A stretch of DNA of 11,308 nt from Candidatus Dormiibacterota bacterium (GTDB lineage Bacteria > Chloroflexota > Dormibacteria > Aeolococcales > Aeolococcaceae), in contig DAIDIX010000008.1 in assembly GCA_027451645.1 (NCBI GenBank), forward strand, positions 1-11,308. Reading direction: 5' to 3'. Numbering within the stretch: position 1 is the first letter of the stretch; every line of letters starts with the position of its first letter. Position numbers and translations under genes: made by a program. The notes below the pieces were generated by a model. That model did no database searches. It was not told where the DNA came from and worked only from the letters and a program-made list of their open reading frames with translations. Shown here in pieces: positions 5,148 to 11,308 of the stretch.

Positions 5148-6680
5148 ATGATTTCCCTTCGTGAGCAGGTATGTACTCCTGAGGCTGTTGTCGCAGTTGG
5201 CCGTGATCATGAAGATGTGACCATTGAGGACACAGTTCGGTCGGCAATGGAGCCATCCCGGCTGCTTGTTGAGCATCTTGCCACAACGCATGCACGGGTG
5301 TACGGAGTGACAACAGGCTTTGGCGCTCTTGCAACGACAGTCATTCCCGAGGAGGAGCGTCTCGAACTCCAGCGATCCATCATCCGGAGCCATGCAGCAG
5401 GTGTTGGGCAGCCTGTTCCCAGCGAGATCGTGCGCAGCATGATGTTCCTCCGGGCACGAAGCCTTGCTGCAGGATACTCCGGTGTGCGGTTTGAGCTTGT
5501 CGAGGCCTATGTCCGTGCACTCTCCGTGGATTGTGTCCCGTGGGTGCCAGAGCATGGATCCCTGGGTGCTTCAGGTGACCTTGCACCACTTGCCCACATA
5601 GCGCTTGCTCTTGCTGGAGAGGGCATCTTCTTGGGAAAGGACGGTGAGCAGCGCAGTGCTGGAGACGTGCTCCACGAGCATGGCATTCCACCGATTGCTG
5701 TTGATCTCAAGGAGGGACTTGCCCTCATCAATGGAACTGATGGCATGACTGCACTCATGTCCTTTGTCATTGTCGATCTCGAAAACCTCCTCGATTTTGC
5801 TGATGCTGTTGCTGCACTCAGTGTCGAAGCGCTTCTTGGCACGGACTCGACGTACCGGGAAGCCGTAGTGGGACTCCGTCCTTCCGCAGGACAGCACCGG
5901 AGTGCAGCAGTCATCAGGTCAATGCTTGAGGGGAGCAGCATTGTTGCATCCCACCGGGACTCCGACCATGTGGTCCAGGACCCGTATTCTCTCCGGTGCA
6001 CTCCCCAGATCCATGGTGCTGCACGGGATGTCGCAGCTGCTGCACGGGGATTTGTGGAACGGGAACTTGCAAGTGTTGTCGACAATCCAGTCGTCTTCTC
6101 TGCAGAAGGGGAGCTTGCGAACACGGGAAACTTCCACGGCCAGGGTCTTTCCTATGCAGCAGACATGTGTGCCCTCGTCCTTGCTGACATGGCAGCCCTT
6201 GCAGAGCGGCGTGTGAACAGGATGCTCGATCCTGTACGGTCGAATGGCCTCCCTGCATTCCTCACTCCCCATCCTGGTACAAACAGCGGATTCATGATTG
6301 CGCAGTACACTGCAGCAGCATGTGTCTCAGCACTCCGAGCTGGGGCATCACCACTTTCCGTGCACAGTCTCGATACAAGTGCAGAGCAGGAGGATCATGT
6401 CTCGATGGGGTGGGAAGCAGCCCTCAGGACATACCGGTCACTTGCCACTCTCAGGCAGGTGCTTGCCATTGAGGCACTCTGTGCTGCCCAGGCAGTCCGT
6501 CTCCGGAAGCCGCTTGCTCCGGGCAGGGGCACAGGTGCACTGCTCGAGGAGCTTTCTGCAGCAGTCCCACACATGATGAAGGACCGGTTTCTTGCTCCTG
6601 ACATCGACAGGATTGCTGACTACATTTCGTCCCGATCATGGCAAGCCCTCATTCCTGCTCTACAAGGAGATGCTTCATGA
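5148..6680 (+). CDS. hutH: Histidine ammonia-lyase
   Basis: HutH removes ammonia from L-histidine to give trans-urocanate, the first step of histidine degradation. The 510 residues match the family length. The signature GSLGASGDLAPLAH is present, with Ala141-Ser142-Gly143 as the precursor of the MIO electrophile, close to the positions in Pseudomonas putida HutH. Tyr52 sits in VYGVTTGFGA (51-60), the usual active-site tyrosine loop. Further blocks are INGTDGMTA, QDPYSLRCTPQIHGAARD and NFHGQ. The ASG triad separates it from non-MIO lyases, and the hut neighbours favour histidine over phenylalanine or tyrosine as substrate. I chose the ATG at 5148. Upstream in-frame GTGs (5022, 5037) lack ribosome-binding sites, overlap the divergent gene and add unconserved sequence. 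It overlaps hutU by ATGA. Confidence 0.96.
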   Translation: MISLREQVCTPEAVVAVGRDHEDVTIEDTVRSAMEPSRLLVEHLATTHARVYGVTTGFGALATTVIPEEERLELQRSIIRSHAAGVGQPVPSEIVRSMMFLRARSLAAGYSGVRFELVEAYVRALSVDCVPWVPEHGSLGASGDLAPLAHIALALAGEGIFLGKDGEQRSAGDVLHEHGIPPIAVDLKEGLALINGTDGMTALMSFVIVDLENLLDFADAVAALSVEALLGTDSTYREAVVGLRPSAGQHRSAAVIRSMLEGSSIVASHRDSDHVVQDPYSLRCTPQIHGAARDVAAAARGFVERELASVVDNPVVFSAEGELANTGNFHGQGLSYAADMCALVLADMAALAERRVNRMLDPVRSNGLPAFLTPHPGTNSGFMIAQYTAAACVSALRAGASPLSVHSLDTSAEQEDHVSMGWEAALRTYRSLATLRQVLAIEALCAAQAVRLRKPLAPGRGTGALLEELSAAVPHMMKDRFLAPDIDRIADYISSRSWQALIPALQGDAS

Positions 6681-8347
6681 CTTCCACTACCCTTCACCGC
6701 ACTATCCGTGCTCCCCGGGGAACAACGCTCACTGCCAGATCCTGGCAGACTGAGGGCCCACTGCGATGTCTCATGAACAACCTCGATCCCGAGGTTGCTG
6801 AGGACCCGGACCGCCTCATTGTCTACGGTGGACAGGGACAGGCTGCTCGGAGCTGGGAAGCATATGATGCCATAGTCCGTTCACTCACATCCCTCAGGGA
6901 GGATGAGACACTCCTCATCCAGTCAGGGAAGCCAGTGGGAATTCTCCAGACGCACGAGTTTGCACCACGGGTACTCATAGCGAACTCGCTTCTCGTGCCT
7001 CAGTGGGCAACATGGGAACATTTCTGGGAGTACCAGGCCATGGGACTCACGATGTTCGGCCAGATGACTGCAGGTTCCTGGATCTACATCGGTACCCAGG
7101 GAATCCTTCAGGGGACTTACCAGACATTCTCCGCACTAGCAGAGAAGTGCTTCCATGGCAGTCTTAGAGGAAAACTCGTGCTCACTGCAGGGCTTGGCGG
7201 AATGGGCGGTGCACAGCCGCTTGCCATCACGATGAACGATGGTATTGCACTCTGTGTCGACGTGGACCCGCACCGGATTGAGCGCCGCGTTGCAACCCGG
7301 TATCTTGACGAGGCTGCAGATTCCCTTGATGATGCGCTTGCACGGTGCATGGCAGCGAAAAATGAGGGGAGAGCGCTCTCTGTCGGAGTCGTGGGCAATG
7401 CTGCAGAAGTGTTTCCAGAGCTTGTGCGACGGGGTGCTGCCATAGATGTGGTGACAGACCAGACAAGTGCGCATGATCCGCTCAATGGCTATGTGCCCCT
7501 TGGTCTCTCCCTCGATGATGCGAAGGCACTCCGGGAGAAGGATCCCCACGGATACATTGCGAGGGCACAGGCGTCCATGGCAGCTCACTGCGAGGCAATG
7601 GTTGCATTCCAGAAGCGTGGAGCAGAGGTATTCGACTATGGAAACTCGCTCAGGGAAGAGGCAAGGAATGGGGGATTCGCTGATGCGTATTCCTTCCCCG
7701 GATTTGTTCCTGCGTACATCCGGCCACTCTTCTGCGAGGGGAAGGGTCCATTCCGCTGGGTAGCACTCAGTGGGGATCCCAAAGATATTGCAGCAACGGA
7801 CAGGGCAGTTGCAGAGCTCTTCCCCGGCAATGAGGACGTCCAGCGCTGGCTCCGTCTTGCAGAGGAGCGGGTAGCCTTCCAGGGCCTGCCAGCAAGAATC
7901 TGCTGGCTCGGAGCCGGGGAGCGGCACCTTGCAGGCATGAGGTTCAATGATCTCGTTGCTGCAGGGGATGTCTCAGCTCCCATCGTCATTGGACGGGATC
8001 ACCTCGACAGTGGCAGTGTTGCCTCACCGCTCAGGGAGACAGAGGCAATGCGGGATGGCAGTGACGCCATTGCAGACTGGCCAATTCTCAATGCGCTTGT
8101 CAACACTGCAAGTGGTGCGTCATGGGTTGCTGTGCATCATGGAGGCGGTGTGGGAATAGGCAGGGCAATCCATGCAGGAGCCCAGGTGGTAGTTGACGGC
8201 ACGGAGATGGCGAGGAAGCGTGCTGAGAGGGTCCTGACAAATGATCCGGCACTCGGTGTTCTCCGTCATGCAGATGCTGGCTACCCTGAAGCCGTTGAAG
8301 CTGCCCATGCGAAGGGGATCGTCATTCCCATGGAGGAGGGCCAGTGA
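6677..8347 (+). CDS. hutU: Urocanate hydratase
   Basis: HutU hydrates urocanate to 4-imidazolone-5-propionate, using tightly bound NAD+ as an electrophile. The 556 residues equal the usual length. Conserved blocks are CLMNNLDPEVAEDPDRLIVYG near the N-terminus (31-51), QGTYQTF, the dinucleotide-binding loop LGGMGGAQPLA, FCEGKGPFRWVALSGDP, and FQGLPARICWLG, which holds the catalytic Cys409 (Cys410 in the Pseudomonas enzyme). HHGGGVGIGRAIHAG lies near the C-terminus. The start is the ATG at 6677, which overlaps the hutH stop as ATGA and has AAGGAGA at 6664-6670, six bases upstream. Translation is probably coupled to hutH. It is followed by hutG with a 4-nt GTGA overlap. All key residues are present, and nothing suggests loss of function. 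Confidence 0.97.
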   Translation: MTSTTLHRTIRAPRGTTLTARSWQTEGPLRCLMNNLDPEVAEDPDRLIVYGGQGQAARSWEAYDAIVRSLTSLREDETLLIQSGKPVGILQTHEFAPRVLIANSLLVPQWATWEHFWEYQAMGLTMFGQMTAGSWIYIGTQGILQGTYQTFSALAEKCFHGSLRGKLVLTAGLGGMGGAQPLAITMNDGIALCVDVDPHRIERRVATRYLDEAADSLDDALARCMAAKNEGRALSVGVVGNAAEVFPELVRRGAAIDVVTDQTSAHDPLNGYVPLGLSLDDAKALREKDPHGYIARAQASMAAHCEAMVAFQKRGAEVFDYGNSLREEARNGGFADAYSFPGFVPAYIRPLFCEGKGPFRWVALSGDPKDIAATDRAVAELFPGNEDVQRWLRLAEERVAFQGLPARICWLGAGERHLAGMRFNDLVAAGDVSAPIVIGRDHLDSGSVASPLRETEAMRDGSDAIADWPILNALVNTASGASWVAVHHGGGVGIGRAIHAGAQVVVDGTEMARKRAERVLTNDPALGVLRHADAGYPEAVEAAHAKGIVIPMEEGQ

Positions 8348-9255
8348 ACTGCCAGGAGTGGCTTGCAGGCAGTTCATCCCAGCAGCCATCGCTCATTGTC
8401 CGTGGAGCACCAGTAGGAAGGATGTCACGCAGCCCATCACAGGCATGGACAACACCTTCTGCCTTCAGGACTGCACTTGCACGCTTTCCCACATGGGATG
8501 CACGGCATGGTCACAGACTTGAGGAACTCTCAGTGCGTGATGCAGGAGATGGGCCAAGTGATGAGGGTGGGGATACCCGCCGTGCACATGATGCAGTGCG
8601 GGAGTTTGTTGAGGGACAGCATGCGCATGGTGATGTCCTTGCCCTCATTGGCGGGGACAACTCCATCACCTTTTCCGCACTCAATGCATTCATGGCAGTG
8701 CAGGCTGATGCAGCCTGGGGCATCATCACGCTCGATGCACATCACGACACACGACCACTGACTGATGGGTCGAGCAATGGCACTCCCATCAGGGAACTCA
8801 TCATGGCAGGACTTCCCGGGACTCGGGTAGTGCAGATCGGCATTGCACCATTCGGAAATGGTGAGGACTATGCTTCATGGACACGTGAGCAGGGAGTCGT
8901 CATCCATGACATTGATGCTGTGCGGCGTGCTGGAGCATCCCACATCATCCAGGACAGCATCAACTACCTCCTCACGCAGGGAGTGACCAACTGCTATGTC
9001 GACTGCGATATCGATGTTGTTGACCGTGCATTCGCTCCCGCCTGTCCGGGAAGCATGCCTGGAGGTCTTCTGCCTGAGGAGCTCCTTGCCATGATGTATG
9101 AGCTGGGAACAGTTCCCAATGTCCATGGTGTGGACTTTGTCGAGGTGGATGCTTCCCAGGACGTTGCTGGCATGACTGTCAGGCTCATGGCTGCAGCATT
9201 TGTATCGTTTGCAAGCGGCATGAGTGCACGTGCAGGAAGCCAGCATGGAGCATGA
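8344..9255 (+). CDS. hutG: Formimidoylglutamase (ureohydrolase family)
   Basis: This member of the arginase/agmatinase family most likely hydrolyses N-formimidoyl-L-glutamate to glutamate and formamide; the hut context decides the substrate. The 303 residues fit the family. Binuclear manganese ligands are visible in LDAHHD (Asp131, His133, Asp135) and YVDCDIDVVDR (Asp222, Asp224). HGVDFVEVDASQD (261-273) matches the C-terminal family block. Two deviations stand out. GGDNS (103-107) has Asn106 where arginases have the metal-binding His of GGDHS, and Arg follows Asp227 where most members have Pro (DP). A matched substitution may be usual in this branch, but I cannot verify that here. The GTG start overlaps the hutU stop (GTGA) and follows a GGAGGAGG-type ribosome-binding site at about 8333-8340. 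Confidence 0.87.
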   Translation: MNCQEWLAGSSSQQPSLIVRGAPVGRMSRSPSQAWTTPSAFRTALARFPTWDARHGHRLEELSVRDAGDGPSDEGGDTRRAHDAVREFVEGQHAHGDVLALIGGDNSITFSALNAFMAVQADAAWGIITLDAHHDTRPLTDGSSNGTPIRELIMAGLPGTRVVQIGIAPFGNGEDYASWTREQGVVIHDIDAVRRAGASHIIQDSINYLLTQGVTNCYVDCDIDVVDRAFAPACPGSMPGGLLPEELLAMMYELGTVPNVHGVDFVEVDASQDVAGMTVRLMAAAFVSFASGMSARAGSQHGA

Positions 9256-10498
9256 TGAGACTCTTGTTGTCCATTCCATCGGGCAGCTAGTAACGCTCGA
9301 TGCAGCCCGAGGAGACATCCTTGGCATGGTGCACAACGCGACCCTTGTTGCACGTGGTGGCATCATCACGGACATTCTTACTGAGGAGGAGGAAGTCGAC
9401 TGGAACACCCTCCCGCACGATGTCACCGAGATCGATGCAAACGGTGCTGCAGTTGTTCCAGGATTTGTTGACTGCCATACGCATCTCGCATGGCTTGGCA
9501 ACAGGCGGGAGGAGTATGTCCAGCGGGCAAATGGCGTGTCGTATGAGGACATTGCTGCATCGGGTGGAGGCATCCGCTCGACAATAGAGCAGACAAAGCG
9601 TGGCTCACCCGAGAAGATTGCCCATGCCATGGCTGGGCGGCTTGCCACAATGCTCGCAAGCGGCACAACGACAGCGGAAGTGAAAAGCGGCTATGGAGGA
9701 TCTCTTGCGGGAGAGGAGAAGCAGCTGCAGGCAGTGAAGCTCATTGCAGAAGACAGTGACCGGCTGCAGCCGGAATGCATAGCAACCTTTCTCCCGCTTC
9801 ATGGAGCAGTACCGGATGCCCAGGAGAGAGCTCAGTGGATCAGGGAGGTCGTGACAGACGGCCTTGCACGGATGAGGGAGTATGCGACATTTGTCGATGT
9901 CTTCTGCGAGGAAGGTGCCTACTCACCAGAAGAGTGCATGCAGGTTCTCGGGAAGGCCCAGGAACATGGATACCACTGCAAGATCCATGCTGAGCAGCGC
10001 TCCCACAGTGGGGGAAGCATGGTTGCTGCATACTGCCATGCAACAAGTGCTGACCATCTCGACCATGCAACAGACCGGGATGCCGATGCACTCCGTGCAG
10101 CAGATGTTGTTGGAGTCCTCCTTCCGGGTGCATCACTCATCCTTGATGGTCCACCACCACCAGGCCGCATGCTCATGGAGCATGGTGTGGAGCTTGCACT
10201 TGCAACGGACTGCAATCCTGGCACGTGCTATGCGGAATCGATGCCGCTCATGATGTCCCTTGCTGTTGCCTATGCTGGACTCACTCCCGAGGCAGCACTC
10301 CGTGCTGCAACGCTTGGTGGAGCTCATGCTCTCCGTCTCCAGGACCGGGGCATGATTGCTCCAGGCATGCGTGCAGATCTCCTTGTGCTTGAAACGCCAT
10401 CATGGATAGATCTCAGCTACCATATGGGCGCATCGCTCGTGCAGCTCATTGTGCAGAATGGCCGCATCATTCCACGGGGTCTTACCCATGTCATCTGA
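9245..10498 (+). CDS. hutI: Imidazolonepropionase
   Basis: HutI opens the ring of 4-imidazolone-5-propionate to give N-formimidoylglutamate, the substrate of HutG. It belongs to the metal-dependent amidohydrolase superfamily. The 417 residues match the family. Metal ligands are His78 and His80 (DCHTH), His248 (KIHAEQ) and Asp322 (ATDCNPGTCY). His271 (ADHLDHA), Glu250 and the His186 region (FLPLHGAV) supply the substrate pocket; spacing matches Bacillus subtilis HutI within a residue or two. GPPPPGRMLMEHGVELALA and GMIAPGMRADLLVL are further family blocks. I chose the ATG at 9245, with AGGAAG at 9234-9239 five bases upstream. It overlaps the end of hutG by 11 nt. A GTG at 9224 is a less likely start. 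It overlaps the next gene by another 11 nt. Confidence 0.95.
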   Translation: MEHDETLVVHSIGQLVTLDAARGDILGMVHNATLVARGGIITDILTEEEEVDWNTLPHDVTEIDANGAAVVPGFVDCHTHLAWLGNRREEYVQRANGVSYEDIAASGGGIRSTIEQTKRGSPEKIAHAMAGRLATMLASGTTTAEVKSGYGGSLAGEEKQLQAVKLIAEDSDRLQPECIATFLPLHGAVPDAQERAQWIREVVTDGLARMREYATFVDVFCEEGAYSPEECMQVLGKAQEHGYHCKIHAEQRSHSGGSMVAAYCHATSADHLDHATDRDADALRAADVVGVLLPGASLILDGPPPPGRMLMEHGVELALATDCNPGTCYAESMPLMMSLAVAYAGLTPEAALRAATLGGAHALRLQDRGMIAPGMRADLLVLETPSWIDLSYHMGASLVQLIVQNGRIIPRGLTHVI

Positions 10499-10940
10499 TT
10501 CATCGCTTCTCATTACGGATTTCCGCTCCCTTGGACCGGATGGTGTGTACGACATTCTTGCTCTGCGGTCGGACGTGTTTGTCGTTGAGCAGGAGTGTCC
10601 ATATTTCGACATGGATGATGTTGACCGGGATCCGGGGACTCTCCACTACCGTGCTGTACAGGGCAAACACCTAGTGTCATATCTCCGCACCTTTCCCCAT
10701 CCTGGGGACAGTGCTGCACTGCACATTGGCAGGGTGTGCACCCACAGGGACCATCGTCATGAGCGTCTTGCCTCCATGCTCATGAACGCTGTGCTTTCAC
10801 GGAATCCAGGAAGAAGAATGCATCTCAATGCGCAGGCATATCTTGAGAAGTGGTACGGAAGCTTCGGGTTCGTGCGGAGTGGTGAACCATTTGACGAGAT
10901 TGGCATCCTGCACGTTCCGATGGTGCGGGAAACTTCCTGA
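10488..10940 (+). CDS. ElaA-type GNAT N-acetyltransferase, last gene of the hut operon
   Basis: The 150-residue protein resembles the ElaA branch of GNAT acetyltransferases. It shows LRSDVFVVEQECPYFDMDDVD (26-46), matching the LRxxVFVVEQxCPYxDxDxxD signature, then HIGRV (79-83), and LNAQAYLEKWYGSFGFVRSG (113-132) near the C-terminus. ElaA substrates are poorly known. In the acetyl-CoA loop, where most members have R-G-x-G-x-G/A after GRV, this protein has RHERLA (90-95). Both usual glycines of the loop are therefore missing or replaced. It may bind acetyl-CoA differently or have lost acetyl transfer. I chose the ATG at 10488, which overlaps the hutI end by 11 nt and has a modest GGGG at 10476-10479. 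Its coupling to hutI suggests a role linked to histidine or glutamate metabolism, but that is inference. Confidence 0.82.
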   Translation: MSSDSSLLITDFRSLGPDGVYDILALRSDVFVVEQECPYFDMDDVDRDPGTLHYRAVQGKHLVSYLRTFPHPGDSAALHIGRVCTHRDHRHERLASMLMNAVLSRNPGRRMHLNAQAYLEKWYGSFGFVRSGEPFDEIGILHVPMVRETS

Positions 10941-10952
10941 GAAGCGGGAGTT
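10931..10952. terminator. weak hairpin between the hut operon and the convergent membrane gene
   Basis: AACTTCC (10931-10937) can pair with GGGAGTT (10946-10952), giving seven pairs including one G-T wobble, around an 8-nt loop that contains the GNAT stop codon. The bases after the stem on the plus strand (actttctctt) are only partly T-rich. It could end the hut transcript. It is clearly weaker than the hairpins at 3121 and 4511. Confidence 0.3.
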
Positions 10953-11308
10953 ACTTTCTCTTCCTGGGAGCGCGCTTGCGGTGATGGGGCCTGCTCCGGG
11001 ATGGTGGTGAACTTTCATCCTTCTTCGGCAGTGCGGGAGCAGTAACCGCATTTCTCCCCCGGAGACGGAGGATGCCGAGAAGCACGATGAGGAGGAGAAC
11101 AGTTGCTCCTGTGGCAACTGGGGAATGGGCTGTGAGAACGTACTCCGAGATACGGATGACAATGATGACCACATCGCTTGCGACCACAATGAGCAACGTG
11201 CGGGCATAGATGGGATCATGACGGAGTGTTGCAATAGGACCACCGTGCACTCCTGGACGGAAATTCCTGGCGACAATCCACCCGCCAGCAAGAAGCACCC
11301 ATCCTCCA
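10951..11308 (-). CDS. membrane protein with a basic C-terminal tail, 5' partial
   Basis: The frame is open to the window edge, so the N-terminus is missing. The visible 118 residues start with the end of one hydrophobic segment (GGWVLLAGGWIVARNF). Two further membrane helices follow (roughly ARTLLIVVASDVVIIVIRI and ATGATVLLLIVLLGILRL). The tail has about 30 residues rich in Lys, Arg, Ser and Pro, ending HHRKRAPRKRK, and probably lies in the cytoplasm. I do not recognise the family. The basic tail could contact nucleic acid or acidic lipids, but nothing in the sequence shows this. The stop is TAA, the only TAA among the genes read here. It converges with the hut operon, 10 nt beyond the GNAT stop. 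An internal GTG at 11298 is not needed as a start. Confidence 0.7.
   Translation of the reverse strand, partial: GGWVLLAGGWIVARNFRPGVHGGPIATLRHDPIYARTLLIVVASDVVIIVIRISEYVLTAHSPVATGATVLLLIVLLGILRLRGRNAVTAPALPKKDESSPPSRSRPHHRKRAPRKRK

Noticed and set aside
7136..7927. Long minus-strand frame of 263 codons opposite hutU
   Set aside because: It lies antisense to a fully conserved urocanate hydratase. Its Cys-, His- and Ile-rich product is typical of a shadow frame.
8875..9666. Long minus-strand frame of 263 codons opposite hutG and hutI
   Set aside because: Both plus-strand genes are recognised with catalytic residues. The antisense product is Ser/Thr/Cys-rich and resembles no family.
1..11308. 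CRISPR arrays, tRNA or rRNA genes, insertion sequences, or reassigned TGA codons
   Set aside because: No regularly spaced repeats, tRNA-like cloverleaf, transposase or terminal inverted repeats were seen. TGA stops fit overlapping gene ends, so recoding is not needed.

Overview
The window is bacterial chromosomal DNA, gene-dense, of moderate GC (mid-50s percent by eye) and read with the standard code. TGA is a true stop: several TGA stops overlap the next start as ATGA or GTGA. I cannot assign a phylum firmly. A dimer-type glycyl-tRNA synthetase, GTG starts and a possible leaderless promoter fit Actinobacteria or another Terrabacteria-like lineage. The codon habits are peculiar, with leucine almost only CTC/CTT and alanine often GCA. 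No phage, transposon, CRISPR, tRNA or rRNA signal was seen.

Left block (1-3111, + strand): housekeeping genes. These are the 3' part of a CNNM/CorC-family CBS-domain protein, recO (overlapping it by 4 nt) and glyS. A perfect 13-bp hairpin follows glyS.

Middle block (3112-5147): small genes on alternating strands. They are a signal-peptide-less papain-like (C1) cysteine peptidase (-), a short membrane-anchored protein of unknown function (+), and a helical cytosolic protein of unknown function (-). Hairpins without U-tracts sit at both convergent gene ends. The 183-bp divergent gap before the membrane-anchored protein carries direct repeats and a palindrome that look regulatory.

Right block (5148-10940, + strand): a complete, translationally coupled histidine-utilisation operon, hutH-hutU-hutG-hutI. 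It converts histidine to urocanate, imidazolonepropionate, N-formimidoylglutamate, and then glutamate plus formamide. A fifth overlapping gene encodes an ElaA-type GNAT acetyltransferase whose acetyl-CoA loop is unusual. Every junction overlaps (4, 4, 11 and 11 nt). No hut regulator or histidine transporter is visible. The window ends in a convergent, truncated membrane protein with a very basic C-terminal tail.

The most interesting points are the GNAT gene locked into the hut operon with an altered cofactor loop, the His-to-Asn change at a metal-ligand position of HutG, the likely leaderless start of hutH, and the unusual U-tract-less hairpins between convergent genes.
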